Assembly: GCA_035266845.1 (NCBI GenBank)
Contig: DATFMP010000090.1
Location: forward strand, 57,648 to 121,647
Direction of reading: 5' to 3'
Source of the DNA: DATFMP01 sp035266845
GTDB lineage: Bacteria > SAR324 > JACQKK01
Length of the DNA: 64,000 nucleotides
The translations under genes and the position numbers were made by a program. The notes under the pieces were generated by a model. It searched no databases. It saw only the letters and a list, made by a program, of their open reading frames with translations, and was not told where the DNA came from. Below, in pieces: positions 1-8,627 of the stretch. Position 1 is the first letter of the stretch. The number at the start of each line of letters is the position of its first letter.

Positions 1-1
1 C

Positions 2-796
2 CGCGATGCCATGCCCAGGGGTGGCCGGCTGGCCATCGAGGCCGGCAACGTGCACCTGCCCGACGCACCCGTAGAGACCGATGGGGCTGCGCCGGATGTT
101 CCGCCCGGTGCTTACGTGGCGATCGCCGTGCGCGATTCCGGTGCCGGCATCGAGCCGGCGCTGCTGGACAAGGTGTTCGAGCCATTCTTTACCACCAAGG
201 AAGTGGGCAAGGGCTCCGGGCTGGGCCTGAGCATGGTCTACGGATTCATCCGCCAGTCGGGTGGGCAGATTCGCCTGCAGAGCACGCCGGCCCAGGGCAC
301 CGCGGTCACGCTGTTCCTGCCGCGTCACGAGGCAGCGGCCATGCCCGTCACGCCCGCCGGGCCGAGCGAGGCCATCGCGCCCAGAGCACCGGTCCGCGGC
401 ACGGGCCGCGTACTGGTGGTGGAGGACGAGCCGGAAATCCGTCGTCTCGCCGTGCATATCTTCAGCGATCTCGGTTTCGAGGTCACCGCCGTGTCGGACG
501 CCAGCCACGCGCTGGCGCAGCTGGCCGATGGCGAGCGTCCGGATCTGCTGTTCACGGACATGGTGCTGCCTGGGCGCATGAGTGGCCTGGAACTGGCCGA
601 TCATGTGCGCAGCCAGTCCCCCCAACTGCCTGTGATGATCGCCACAGGCTATGTGGAGAATCTGGAAGCACTGCAGAGCCGTCGCGCGCAGGGCTTCATG
701 CTGGTGGAGAAGCCCTATTCGGGCTCCGTCATCACCGAGCGCCTGCGCGGCTGCGGTCTGTTGGGCAATCCGGCCGATCCAGTCCCGGCGGGCTGA
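2..796 (+). CDS. hybrid sensor histidine kinase, C-terminal part (HATPase plus receiver), 5' truncated
   Basis: The reading frame is already open at base 2, in the kinase N-box context (RDAMPRGG), so the gene begins upstream of the window. What remains is the ATP-binding half of a histidine kinase with G1 (DSGAGI), F (FEPFFTTK) and G2 (GSGLGLS) boxes, then a short linker and a receiver domain. The receiver shows the acidic pair (VVEDE), a phosphoacceptor Asp in FTDMVLP and the conserved Lys in VEKPY. This order (kinase core followed by receiver) is that of hybrid kinases ending in a phosphorelay receiver. Sensor input and the phosphorylated His lie outside the window, so the signal is unknown. 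It ends at a TGA, followed by a hairpin. Confidence 0.9.
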   Translation, partial: RDAMPRGGRLAIEAGNVHLPDAPVETDGAAPDVPPGAYVAIAVRDSGAGIEPALLDKVFEPFFTTKEVGKGSGLGLSMVYGFIRQSGGQIRLQSTPAQGTAVTLFLPRHEAAAMPVTPAGPSEAIAPRAPVRGTGRVLVVEDEPEIRRLAVHIFSDLGFEVTAVSDASHALAQLADGERPDLLFTDMVLPGRMSGLELADHVRSQSPQLPVMIATGYVENLEALQSRRAQGFMLVEKPYSGSVITERLRGCGLLGNPADPVPAG

Positions 797-860
797 TCGC
801 GGACGGACGCCACAGCCCCGCGCTTTCCCCTGCTGTGCCAATGCGGTATGGCCAGGGGGT

Positions 861-877
861 GGAGGCAGCGCGCCTCC
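861..877 (+). terminator. hairpin after the kinase gene
   Basis: GGAGGC pairs with GCCTCC around a 5-nt loop, and flanking GGT/ACC-type bases can extend it. There is no T-tract, so it is only a candidate terminator or processing structure between the kinase and the next gene. Confidence 0.25.
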
Positions 878-913
878 GCCTCACCGCAACGCCGCACCGA
901 GAGCGGGGTCCCC

Positions 914-2101
914 ATGAAGATCACCCGGATCGAATCGCTGCACGCCGACGCTGGCTGGCGCGTGTTCTCCTACCTCAAAGTCTCCACGGACGAAGGCATC
1001 ACCGGCTGGGCCGAGTACAACGAGAGCTACGGCAGCCGTGGTCTCAGCGCCGTGATCGCCAAGCTGGGCGAGCGCCTGATCGGCCAGGACCCGCGGCCCA
1101 CGGAGCGCATCTTCGCCGAGCTGTACGCCGTGACGCGGCAGGCCGCCGGGGGCGTGAACGCCCAGGCCATTGCGGCCATCGAGAACGCCCTGCTCGATAT
1201 CCGCGCCAAGGCGCTCGGGGTGCCGGTGTATGCCCTGTTTGGCGGCCCCGTGCGCGATCGCTTCCGGCTTTACTGGTCGCACTGCGGCACCTACCTGCTA
1301 GAGCACGCGGACAAGGTGGGCCAGCCTCCGCTGCGCTCCCTGAAGGACGTAAAGGCGTTGGGGCGCCGCGTGGCGGAGTCCGGCTTTACGGCGCTCAAGA
1401 CGAACATCCTCGTGTTCGACGAGAAACCCTGGCTACACATGCCCGGCTTTGCCCGGCGCGGCGAGCCGCCCGAGCTGAATGCGGAGCGCCACGTCATCGA
1501 TGCCCTCGTGAAGCTGATTACGGCCTTTCAGGCGGGGGCCGGGCCCGGCGTGGAGATCCTGCTCGACCTAAACTTCAACTTCAAGACCGAGGGCTACCTG
1601 CGCGTCACGCGGGCCCTGGATGAGCTGGGCCTGATGTGGTTCGAGATCGACAGCTACGATCCGCGCGCCCTGGCCCACATCCGCCACAGCCTGAAGACGC
1701 CCGTGGCCTCGCTGGAGTCCCTGCACGGCATCCGCAGCTTCGTGCCGTTCTTCGAGCAGCAGGCCGTGGACGTGGCCATCGTCGACGAGATTTGGAATGG
1801 CGTGGCGCAGTCGGTAAAGATCGCCGCCATGGCCGAGGCGTACGAGGTCAATGTGGCGCCACACAACTTCTACGGGCACCTCTGCACGCTGCACAGCGCG
1901 CACCTGTGCGCCGCCGTGCCCAACTTCCGCATCATGGAAATCGACATGGACGACGTGCCCTGGAAGAACGACCTGGTCACCGAGCCCCCGCGCATCGAGA
2001 ACGGTTACCTGCTGCTGCCCACGGGCCCCGGCTGGGGCGCGGACGTGAACGAGGAGGCCGTGCGCGCCCATCCGCCCAAGGGTCCCGGCGGGCCAGTCTA
2101 G
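914..2101 (+). CDS. mandelate racemase/muconate lactonizing (enolase-superfamily) enzyme
   Basis: A 395-residue protein with the capping domain (about 1-125) and the TIM-barrel of the enolase superfamily. Visible residues fit an acid-sugar dehydratase or racemase: a Lys at the end of strand 2 (K162, in LKTN), metal ligands D218 (LDLN), E244 (WFEID) and E268 (LESL), and a D291/H317 pair (IVDE; APHNFYG). These enzymes abstract a proton next to a carboxylate using Mg2+. The second Lys of the KxK motif is Asn here, as in some dehydratase-type members, so racemase activity is less likely. The substrate cannot be read from sequence. The ATG at 914 starts the superfamily fold; an upstream extension to 848 adds no recognisable sequence. 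A repeat element begins at its TAG stop. Confidence 0.85.
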   Translation: MKITRIESLHADAGWRVFSYLKVSTDEGITGWAEYNESYGSRGLSAVIAKLGERLIGQDPRPTERIFAELYAVTRQAAGGVNAQAIAAIENALLDIRAKALGVPVYALFGGPVRDRFRLYWSHCGTYLLEHADKVGQPPLRSLKDVKALGRRVAESGFTALKTNILVFDEKPWLHMPGFARRGEPPELNAERHVIDALVKLITAFQAGAGPGVEILLDLNFNFKTEGYLRVTRALDELGLMWFEIDSYDPRALAHIRHSLKTPVASLESLHGIRSFVPFFEQQAVDVAIVDEIWNGVAQSVKIAAMAEAYEVNVAPHNFYGHLCTLHSAHLCAAVPNFRIMEIDMDDVPWKNDLVTEPPRIENGYLLLPTGPGWGADVNEEAVRAHPPKGPGGPV

Positions 2102-2320
2102 GCTGTGTTTAGAAAAGCACTCTAGCCGTGGGGGCTTCGCCCCCATATCCCCACCAGGGAGCGGGGCTCCCTGGACCCTATTTGTGATCGAGACCGCGTC
2201 GGCTATGGTCTGGGTCCGTATTGGGGGCAGCGGGGGCCCTCGGCCCCCGCGCTGGAATTCTTTTGTTTTTCAAGCGGCCCAGCCGCTTGAAAACCCATCC
2301 CCAAACACTACTTAAGTTGC
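2098..2320 (+). repeat. multi-hairpin dispersed repeat, copy A (longest)
   Basis: Four hairpins follow in order: GGGGGC/GCCCCC (2130-2144), CCAGGGAGC/GCTCCCTGG (2154-2174), GCGGGGGCC/GGCCCCCGC (2230-2250) and a 12-bp stem TTTTCAAGCGGC/GCCGCTTGAAAA (2267-2293). Between the second and third lies a spacer with GACC..GGTC. The conserved core reads CGTATTGGGGG followed by the third hairpin. Related copies lie near 20.8, 32.1, 37.4, 50.4 and 53.2 kb. The left end CTAGGCTGTGT overlaps the stop codon of the enolase-superfamily gene. It has no coding capacity. Confidence 0.85.
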
Positions 2321-2339
2321 CGGGACCGATACCGGCGGC

Positions 2340-3572
2340 ATGGACGCGATGCTGACGCTCTGGAACGCGGCTCTGGCGCTGGTGTTGGCCGCTTGGCTCG
2401 TCATGGCGTGGCTGCTGTGGCTCACGCAGTGGCGCACACCCACGCTGGAGGCGCTGTCGGCTGCCGCGCCCGCGACGGACTGGCCGCTGCTCTCCGTGAT
2501 AGTGCCCGCCCGCAACGAGGCAGCGCACGTGGAGCGCGCGGTGTCCTCCCTACTGGCCCAGGACTACCCGACGCTGGAAGTGGTCGCGGTCAACGACCGC
2601 TCGGAGGACGACACGGGCGCGATCCTTGCGCGCCTGGCCGCCGCCGAGCCGCGCCTGACCGTGCTGCACGTGGAGGCGCTCCCCCCCGGCTGGCTGGGGA
2701 AGAACCACGCCTGCTACCTGGGGGCCGCCCAGGCGCGCGGTGCGCTGCTGCTCTTCACCGATGCCGACGTGGTGTATGCCCCCGGCGCCCTGCGCGCGGC
2801 GGTGGCCTTTCTCCAGCAGCACGGGCTGGGTCATCTGGTGGCCGCGCCGCGGCTGGTGACGGGCGGCTACTGGGAGCGCGCCTTTCAGACCACCTTTGCC
2901 GTGTACTTCGCGTTGCGGTTGCGCCTATGGGCGCTGCGCCGCCCGGGTTCGGCCGCCTATGTGGGGATGGGGGCGTTCAACCTGGTGCGCCGCGACGCCT
3001 ACGATCGCGTAGGCGGACACACGCGGCTGGCGCTGGAGGTGGTGGACGACGTGAAGCTGGGCCTGCTGCTGCGGCGCGGCGGCGTGCCCCAGGCCTTGGT
3101 CAGCGCGCGCGATCTTCTCTTCGTGCGCTGGCAGGCGGGCTTCTGGGCCAGCCTGCGGGGCTTGCTGAAGAATGCCTTCGCCGATGCGGACTTCGGCTGG
3201 GGGCGGGTGTTGGGCAGCGCGGCCCTGCTGTTGGCGCTGGGCTGGCTGCCCTTGGTCGGGCTGGGCTATGTGCTGCTGGTGGCTCCGCCCGGCATGGCGG
3301 GTGTCACCTGTGCCCTGGCACTGGCGGGGATCGCCGTGCCCGCGCTGCTGCTGGGTGTGGGTGCGCGGCAGGCGGCGCAGGGAAACGGCCTGGAAGGCCT
3401 ATCCTTTCCCGTCACGCACTTGGCGCTGGCTGGGGTGCTGCTGTTCAGCGCCGCGCTGGCCACGCTCCGGGGCGAGCTCATCTGGCGGGGCACCGTCTAT
3501 CCCCTGGCCACGCTCCGGGGCGGTGCCGTGCGGCCGCGCGATCTGCCCCGCCGCGGCGCCGTAGGCTGGTAG
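2340..3572 (+). CDS. family 2 glycosyltransferase, membrane-bound (HpnB/CrtQ-like)
   Basis: A 410-residue protein with an N-terminal membrane segment (about 5-27), a GT-A domain (about 50-290) and three or four C-terminal membrane helices (about 285-385). The GT2 nucleotide-binding start is VIVPARNEA; the metal-binding DxD appears as TDAD; a GWLGKNHAC segment and the C-terminal WRGTVYPL motif resemble hopanoid-associated HpnB and carotenoid CrtQ-type transferases. It would transfer a sugar to a lipid at the inner membrane. No hopanoid or carotenoid genes are adjacent, so the acceptor is unknown. ATG at 2340 is used; a second ATG at 2349 would remove only three residues. Confidence 0.8.
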   Translation: MDAMLTLWNAALALVLAAWLVMAWLLWLTQWRTPTLEALSAAAPATDWPLLSVIVPARNEAAHVERAVSSLLAQDYPTLEVVAVNDRSEDDTGAILARLAAAEPRLTVLHVEALPPGWLGKNHACYLGAAQARGALLLFTDADVVYAPGALRAAVAFLQQHGLGHLVAAPRLVTGGYWERAFQTTFAVYFALRLRLWALRRPGSAAYVGMGAFNLVRRDAYDRVGGHTRLALEVVDDVKLGLLLRRGGVPQALVSARDLLFVRWQAGFWASLRGLLKNAFADADFGWGRVLGSAALLLALGWLPLVGLGYVLLVAPPGMAGVTCALALAGIAVPALLLGVGARQAAQGNGLEGLSFPVTHLALAGVLLFSAALATLRGELIWRGTVYPLATLRGGAVRPRDLPRRGAVGW

Positions 3573-3603
3573 CGCCCAGGCCACGATCGGCGGCCGGCGG
3601 CGC

Positions 3604-4095
3604 TCAGGCGGCGTTTCCGGCCAACTCCAGCGCTTCCTGGAGGTCCCGCGCTTGGCTGGGCGAGAGCCGCTCCTCCAGCAGCTTCAGGTACACTTCCTCC
3701 TCCTTGGCGAAGTGCAGCTTCACGATGGCGTACAGGCCGTACAGCACCCGGCGCAGCGACTGGGCCTGGGCCGGCGTGATGGCACCGCCCTCGATCTCCC
3801 TGCGCAGCTCGCTCAGCTCGTCAATGAGGCGGCCAATCTCCACGTGGTCGCGGCTCATGGTGGCGGTCGCCTCCGGTGCCCCCAGGGTGCGGCCCACGGT
3901 GGGATAGAGCGCCTGCTCCTCCACGTACGCGTGGTCCAGCAGGTGGCTCGTGAGGAAACCGTGCACCGCGCCCACCCGTTCGATCAGCGCCGCGTTGCTG
4001 CCGGGCTCGATCGCGTCGGCCAGGGCCAGGACGTGCTCCAGGTGCGGGAGCAACTGGGCGTGCTCATCTCGCAGGGTTTGAATGACCGATGCCAT
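3604..4095 (-). CDS. hemerythrin HHE cation-binding domain protein
   Basis: A 163-residue all-helical protein. The start is the ATG at 4095, preceded by GGAGGGAAG at good spacing; the longer open frame upstream has no family similarity. Conserved His and Glu residues occur at the spacing of HHE domains: DEHAQLLPHLEH near the N-terminus, LLDHAYVEEQALYP mid-domain, SRDHVEIGRLIDEL, and HFAKEEEVYLKLLEE near the end. HHE proteins bind a di-iron centre and take part in oxygen or NO sensing or iron-sulfur repair. It converges with the glycosyltransferase. The exact role here cannot be assigned. Confidence 0.85.
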   Translation of the reverse strand: MASVIQTLRDEHAQLLPHLEHVLALADAIEPGSNAALIERVGAVHGFLTSHLLDHAYVEEQALYPTVGRTLGAPEATATMSRDHVEIGRLIDELSELRREIEGGAITPAQAQSLRRVLYGLYAIVKLHFAKEEEVYLKLLEERLSPSQARDLQEALELAGNAA

Positions 4096-4271
4096 GGGAC
4101 TTCCCTCCACGCTGAGGCTGGGAGGACGCGCCGGGCGGAGCCTTGCGTCCAGGGCGGACGGCACCGCGTCGCGTCGTCTGAGTCCATTGTAGCCCCGCGG
4201 CGCCCGCCGGCCAATGCGCGAAGGTGGGCGGGGCGTCGGCGGCCGCGTGGCGGCGGCACCCAGGGCGGCGC

Positions 4272-5282
4272 TCAGCCGCCCTTGTTTCCGCTCACACGGG
4301 TCAGCACGCCCGGCACGAAGGGAGTGGCGGCGACGGCCTGAAAGCCGGCCGCGCGAAAGTAGCCCTGCACCTGGCCCACCGTGTGCGCCTTGCCCGCGCT
4401 GCCGTGGATGACCTCGGAGAGCCCCCACAGGGCCGGGTCGAGCGGCCCGCGGCGGTCGTCGTCCAGCATCTCGCCCACCAAGTGCATCTCGCCACCCGGC
4501 AACAGGGCATCATGGGTCTTGCGAACGACGAGCTGGATCGTCTCCTCGTTGTAGATGGGCAGGTTGCTGGCCATCACCACGGCATCGCAGTCCGTGGGGA
4601 ACGCGTCGCGGGTGAAGTCCCCGGCCATCACATCCACCCGCCCGGTGGCTCCGTTGGTGGCGATGAACTCGCGCGCGACCTCCACCACCGGCGGCAGATC
4701 GAACACCACCGCGCGCAGGCCGGGGTAGGCGGCCGTGGCCGCGATGCTGTACGCGCCCGAGCCCCCGCCCAGGTCCAGCAGGCATCGCCGTCCGGCCAGG
4801 TCCACCTGCCGCGCGAAGCGCCGGCCGGCGCCCATGCCGATGCTGTAGGTGGCCTCGTGGTAGGCCCGGGCCTGCTCCACGCTGAGAGTGTCGTACTTGC
4901 CCAGCGTGCGTGGGGGTGCCTGGTTGCGCAGGTGCTCGCCCAGCCGGAACCATTCCGGCACGTCCGGGCGGGTGAAGCGCAGCCAGGGCCCGGCGTAGCC
5001 CGGCTCGCCTCGCACGCCGAAGCGCACGACGTCCGGCGCGTTGCGCAGGCGCTCGCCATCGCGCTCCAGCAGTCCCAGCGCCACACAGGCGGTCACGATG
5101 CGCTCGGTATTGAGCGGCGTGATGCCCAGCGCGGCGGCCAGCGCGGGCTCCGTGTCGGCACCGCGGGCCACGCGGGTGAACAACTCCAGGTCCAGCGCCG
5201 CATACAGCACGGCGGTCTCGCAGTAGGCGCGGGCCAGGCGCTGCAGGCGGGTGGTATCGGGACGGCCGCTGCGCTCGCTCAT
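4272..5282 (-). CDS. SAM-dependent O-methyltransferase (Methyltransf_2 type)
   Basis: A 336-residue protein. An N-terminal winged-helix dimerisation domain (about 10-85) is followed by a Rossmann methyltransferase domain with motif I LLDLGGGSGAYS (about residue 168). The ending (ALWGLSEVIHG ... YFRAAGF) fits the family of plant-type O-methyltransferases and bacterial hydroxyneurosporene or polyketide O-methyltransferases. The ATG overlaps the stop codon of the upstream SDR gene by four bases (ATGA), so the two are translationally coupled and probably act in one pathway. The substrate is unknown; a methyl transfer to a hydroxyl of a small lipophilic molecule is the family expectation. Confidence 0.82.
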   Translation of the reverse strand: MSERSGRPDTTRLQRLARAYCETAVLYAALDLELFTRVARGADTEPALAAALGITPLNTERIVTACVALGLLERDGERLRNAPDVVRFGVRGEPGYAGPWLRFTRPDVPEWFRLGEHLRNQAPPRTLGKYDTLSVEQARAYHEATYSIGMGAGRRFARQVDLAGRRCLLDLGGGSGAYSIAATAAYPGLRAVVFDLPPVVEVAREFIATNGATGRVDVMAGDFTRDAFPTDCDAVVMASNLPIYNEETIQLVVRKTHDALLPGGEMHLVGEMLDDDRRGPLDPALWGLSEVIHGSAGKAHTVGQVQGYFRAAGFQAVAATPFVPGVLTRVSGNKGG

Positions 5283-6151
5283 GGGGTGTCGCCCTCCTCG
5301 GTACGGAAGTAGGCCGGCTTGCCCAGGGGCCAGTATTCGCCCCAGACGTGGGAGCCGCCATCCACCGGCAGCACCACGCCGGTGACGAAGCGGGCCGAAG
5401 GCGCGGCGAGGTAGGCGCAGGCCTCGGCGATGTCGTGTACGTCGCCCAATCGGCGCATGGGGTTGTGGTCAAAGTACGGCCGCGCCGAGGGCGGATAGTG
5501 CTTCAGGCCCGGGCTGGCGATGATCCCCGGCTCCACGCAGTTCACGCGGATGCGCAGCGGCGCCCACTCCACGGCGAGGGTCTGCGCGAGGGCCTCCGTG
5601 CCCGCGCGGGCGGCCTTGGTGTGCGCGATGCCGGGCGTGGCGCGGTTCACCACCGCCGTGATGTTGACGACGCAGCCCGGCTGATCGTGGGCCTGCCAGC
5701 GCTGCGCTGCGCCCTGCATCATGAACCAGGAGCCGTAGAGGTTCGTTTCCACCACGGCGTGCCAGCCTTTGGGCGTGATCTCCGTGGCGGGCAAGGCGAA
5801 CTGTCCACCCGCGTTGTTGATGAGCACGTCCAGCCGCCCATAGCGCTCCCACACGGCGTCCAGCAGTGCGCTCACCTGCGCGGGGTCGCGCACGGTCATG
5901 GCCCGCGTAAAGCAGGGGATGCCCAGCCGGCCCAGCGCGGCCTCGTACTCCGCCAGGTGCTCCGCGTTGCGGCCGCAAGCCACCAGCGTGGCCCCCAGCC
6001 GCCCAAAGAGGACGCTGATGGCCAGCCCGATGCCCCCGGCGCCGCCCGTGACCAGCACCACCTGCCCCTCGAACAGCCCCTCGCGGAACACAGTGGGCAG
6101 TGCGGCCAGCGCCTCGGGCGTACGCGCGGCGTAGGGATCGGTGTCGCTCAT
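5279..6151 (-). CDS. short-chain dehydrogenase/reductase, enoyl-CoA reductase (PECR/DECR)-like
   Basis: A 290-residue SDR with the nucleotide motif TGGAGGIG (35-42) and the structural motif NNAGG (112-116). The usual YxxxK is absent: the segment reads AHTKAARAG (176-184), the layout seen in peroxisomal trans-2-enoyl-CoA reductase and 2,4-dienoyl-CoA reductase relatives, followed by LAVEWA. It therefore probably reduces an enoyl- or dienoyl-type substrate with NAD(P)H rather than acting as a classical alcohol dehydrogenase. The ATG at 6151 is preceded by GGAGAA. It is translationally coupled to the downstream methyltransferase. Confidence 0.85.
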   Translation of the reverse strand: MSDTDPYAARTPEALAALPTVFREGLFEGQVVLVTGGAGGIGLAISVLFGRLGATLVACGRNAEHLAEYEAALGRLGIPCFTRAMTVRDPAQVSALLDAVWERYGRLDVLINNAGGQFALPATEITPKGWHAVVETNLYGSWFMMQGAAQRWQAHDQPGCVVNITAVVNRATPGIAHTKAARAGTEALAQTLAVEWAPLRIRVNCVEPGIIASPGLKHYPPSARPYFDHNPMRRLGDVHDIAEACAYLAAPSARFVTGVVLPVDGGSHVWGEYWPLGKPAYFRTEEGDTP

Positions 6152-6253
6152 GGCATTCTCCGGCGATGCGTGACAGGGCCGCACCCATGGCTCGGCGGTG
6201 GGTGGCGGGACCCTAGCACGGGGCGCAACGCCGTACCAACGGGGGATGGGCAT

Positions 6254-6961
6254 CTATTCGTCCAGCTCGACCCACAGCGCCGAGTGGTCGCTGGCGCCGC
6301 TCTCGCGCACGCTGTGGTCGAAGGCTGCCGCGCGCAGTGTCTGCAGGCACGCGGGCGAGAGGAATGCGTGATCCAACCGGAAGCCGCGTTGGCGGTGGCT
6401 ATACCATGAGTACTCGCGGGCCTCCGGGTGCAGGCGTCGCCAGGCGTCCGCCCAGCCTCGCGCTTCCAGCGCCCCCATGTAGGCCTCGTAGGAGGCGCTG
6501 AAGGGGAACGGCGGTCGCTCCACGTCCTGCACGTGGTGACCCGAGTTGAAGTCGCCCATGAACACCGCGCGCTCGCCGTCCAGGCGCCCGGCCAGCTTCA
6601 GCAGGGCGTTCCAGTGTGGCAGCTTGGCCTTCAGGTTGGGCAGGTGTACCCCCACCAACAGCAGTCCGCCCACCCGCACGGGCAGCAGCCGCACGCGATC
6701 GACCCGCAGCAGGCGCTGCGGCGCGGGCGTGAGCGGCAGCCGCGCGGCCACCAGCAGGTGGTTCACGCGTGGGACGTCGTGGCTGGCGAGTTGGTGGGCG
6801 TAGCCGGCCTCGCGCAGTCCCTCGCGCAGCAGGCTACTGGCGGGGTTGTGGCGATGCTCGGTCAATACCAGCACGTCTGCCTCGTGGCGCAGCAGGTACG
6901 TGAGCAGGGCCGGCATGCGACGCCCGCCGCCATGGCGCAGGTTCAGCGTGAGCAGGCGCAT
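6254..6961 (-). CDS. endonuclease/exonuclease/phosphatase (EEP) family protein
   Basis: A 235-residue single-domain protein starting at ATG 6961 with GGAGGGCC seven bases upstream. Family marks are the N-terminal LTLNLRHGG, the Glu of LTEHRHN, MGDFNSGHH, DHAFLSP and the C-terminal SDHSALWVEL; these provide the metal-binding Asn/Glu and the catalytic Asp/His of the EEP fold. It has no signal peptide or extra domain. Exonuclease III, synaptojanin-type phosphatases and sphingomyelinases share this fold, so the substrate could be DNA or a phosphoester and is not decided here. Confidence 0.8.
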   Translation of the reverse strand: MRLLTLNLRHGGGRRMPALLTYLLRHEADVLVLTEHRHNPASSLLREGLREAGYAHQLASHDVPRVNHLLVAARLPLTPAPQRLLRVDRVRLLPVRVGGLLLVGVHLPNLKAKLPHWNALLKLAGRLDGERAVFMGDFNSGHHVQDVERPPFPFSASYEAYMGALEARGWADAWRRLHPEAREYSWYSHRQRGFRLDHAFLSPACLQTLRAAAFDHSVRESGASDHSALWVELDE

Positions 6962-7074
6962 CGTGGCCCTCCGGCCCGGCGTGCGGTAGGGTGCGGCAGG
7001 CGCCGCGCATCCCGCCGGCGCCCCTGGCCTCTTGCGGGGCCCGGCCAGCATTCCACACCCGCGCACCGGGAGCC

Positions 7075-7647
7075 ATGGGCCGCAGCCCTTCCCGCCATCG
7101 CTCCGCCGTCCAGCCGGCGGACAAATCCGCGCAAGCCGCGCCGGGCACCCTGCTGCGCGCGGCGGTGTTCGACGCCAGCGGCTGCTACCGCTACACCCTC
7201 ACACGGCGCTGGGCGCCGGGGGGCGACAGCGTGGCCTTCGTGCTGCTGAACCCCAGCACGGCGGACGCCGAGCGCGATGACCCCACCATCCGGCGCTGCA
7301 TGGGCTTTGCACGGGACTGGGGCTTTGCGGCGTTGGAGGTGGTGAACCTGTTCGCCTGGCGGGTCACGCAACCAGCCGGGTTGCGTCGCGCGCCGGACCC
7401 TGTGGGCCCGGAGAACGACGCGCACCTGTTGCGTGTGACCCAGGCGGCGCGGCGGGTCGTGTTGGCGTGGGGCATCCACGGCGCGTTGGGTGGGCGTGAT
7501 GCGGCCGTGTGCGCGCTGCTGGCGTCGGCCGTGCGGCGGCTGGAGTGCCTGGGGGTCACGCAAGGGGGGCACCCGCGCCACGTGTTGTACCTGCCACGCG
7601 ATACGCGGCCCGTGGTCTATAGGCCTGGAGCCTGGGGCGGGCGCTGA
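7075..7647 (+). CDS. DUF1643 domain protein
   Basis: A 190-residue protein. The core runs from about residue 40 to the end and carries the DUF1643 marks FVLLNPSTAD, DPTIRRCMGFARDWG and VVNLFAWR, then a C-terminal Rossmann-like half with LAWGIHG. About 35 Arg/Ser-rich residues precede the domain, so the true start could be further in. DUF1643 proteins are widespread, often near mobile or metabolic genes, and have no settled biochemical function. It is divergent from the EEP gene. Confidence 0.78.
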   Translation: MGRSPSRHRSAVQPADKSAQAAPGTLLRAAVFDASGCYRYTLTRRWAPGGDSVAFVLLNPSTADAERDDPTIRRCMGFARDWGFAALEVVNLFAWRVTQPAGLRRAPDPVGPENDAHLLRVTQAARRVVLAWGIHGALGGRDAAVCALLASAVRRLECLGVTQGGHPRHVLYLPRDTRPVVYRPGAWGGR

Positions 7648-7695
7648 GCCGGTGCCGGTTAGCTCCCGGAGCGGGGGCGCAGGTGCGCGTCGCGC

Positions 7696-8154
7696 TCAGG
7701 CGGCGGCCTGCTGCTCCTCGTACTGCAGCATCATCTGGAACGGCTCATCGTCCAGTGCCCCGTTGATCGTAAGCAGGACGCGTCCCACTTCGCGTGGGGC
7801 AGGATGGGAGACCAGCCGGGGCACATCCATGTCGAACGGGCCCGCCGGATTGAGGATGGTCATCGTGCGGCCCATCACCAGGTTGGTGAACTCGCGCAGC
7901 GCATCCTCCAGTGTCTCCGGGTAGAGCTCCTCGTCGTCGCGGATGCCGATCAGGTTGCGGGCGATCTCGCGCGCGGAGGTCTCCGTCACGAGGACGTTCA
8001 GCTTGCCCACGATGACGCCCCGCGTATCCACCTCGGTGATGAAGGGAAAGTCGTCGGGCTCGGCCTCCGGGGGCTCCGATTCGTCGAAGAACATGAACGC
8101 CATCTTGTCCAGCACCTCCTCGATGGAGCTCAGCAGGGACGATTTCACATCCAT
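7696..8154 (-). CDS. cheX: CheX/CheC-type chemotaxis phosphatase
   Basis: A 152-residue protein with one copy of the CheC/CheX/FliY active-site pattern [D/S]xxxExxN: D84, E88 and N91 in DALREFTNLVMG. A single active site and this length fit CheX, which works as a dimer and dephosphorylates CheY-P, although a short CheC cannot be excluded. The ATG at 8154 has a strong GGAGGAAGG Shine-Dalgarno. It is the last gene of cheD-cheY-cheX; there is no cheA, cheW or receptor nearby, so the set probably serves a pathway encoded elsewhere. Confidence 0.8.
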   Translation of the reverse strand: MDVKSSLLSSIEEVLDKMAFMFFDESEPPEAEPDDFPFITEVDTRGVIVGKLNVLVTETSAREIARNLIGIRDDEELYPETLEDALREFTNLVMGRTMTILNPAGPFDMDVPRLVSHPAPREVGRVLLTINGALDDEPFQMMLQYEEQQAAA

Positions 8155-8213
8155 CGGGGTCCTTCCTCCGTTCGTGGTCCGTGCGGGGTGGTGGGGCGTG
8201 GCGGTCCGGGCAT

Positions 8214-8606
8214 TTAGGCGGGGACGCCCACGCCGAAGATCTTGGTGATCAGCGTGCCGATATCCTGTGGGGTGAACGGCTTGCGGATGAAGCCCACCGC
8301 GCCCAGGTCCATGCAGGTCTTCTGCATCTCCAGATCGGCCGAGGTGGAGACGATCACGATCGGCACCGACTGGATGCCCTCCGTTCGCAGGCGCCTGAGC
8401 ATTTCCACGCCGCTCATGCGGGGCATGTGCAGGTCCACGAAGGCGATGTCCAACTCGTTGCTGTGACCGGACAGCATTTCGTAGCCCTCCTGCCCGTTGT
8501 CGGCCTCCAGGAACTCATCCACCTGCACGTTGTTCATCAGGATGGACTTGCGGAGGATCGACCGCATGACCCTGGAATCATCGATGAGCCCGATGGTCTT
8601 GCTCAT
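8214..8606 (-). CDS. cheY: CheY-like single-domain response regulator
   Basis: A 130-residue receiver domain with no output domain. Acidic pocket D9/D10 (LIDDSR), phosphoacceptor D58 (FVDLHMP), Ser/Thr 87-88 (VSTSA) and K109 (FIRKPF) are all present. ATG 8606 is chosen because it begins the fold; a TTG 15 bases upstream would add five residues. Its position between cheD and a CheX-type phosphatase makes it the likely phosphatase substrate. The gap is 21 nt to cheD and 59 nt to cheX. Confidence 0.85.
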   Translation of the reverse strand: MSKTIGLIDDSRVMRSILRKSILMNNVQVDEFLEADNGQEGYEMLSGHSNELDIAFVDLHMPRMSGVEMLRRLRTEGIQSVPIVIVSTSADLEMQKTCMDLGAVGFIRKPFTPQDIGTLITKIFGVGVPA

Positions 8607-8627
8607 GGCTGTCCACTGCAATGGGGG

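Noticed and set aside
2098..2320. Repeat copies as CRISPR or integron attachment sites
   Set aside because: Copies are dispersed kilobases apart, in both orientations, with no regular spacers and no cas or integrase genes.
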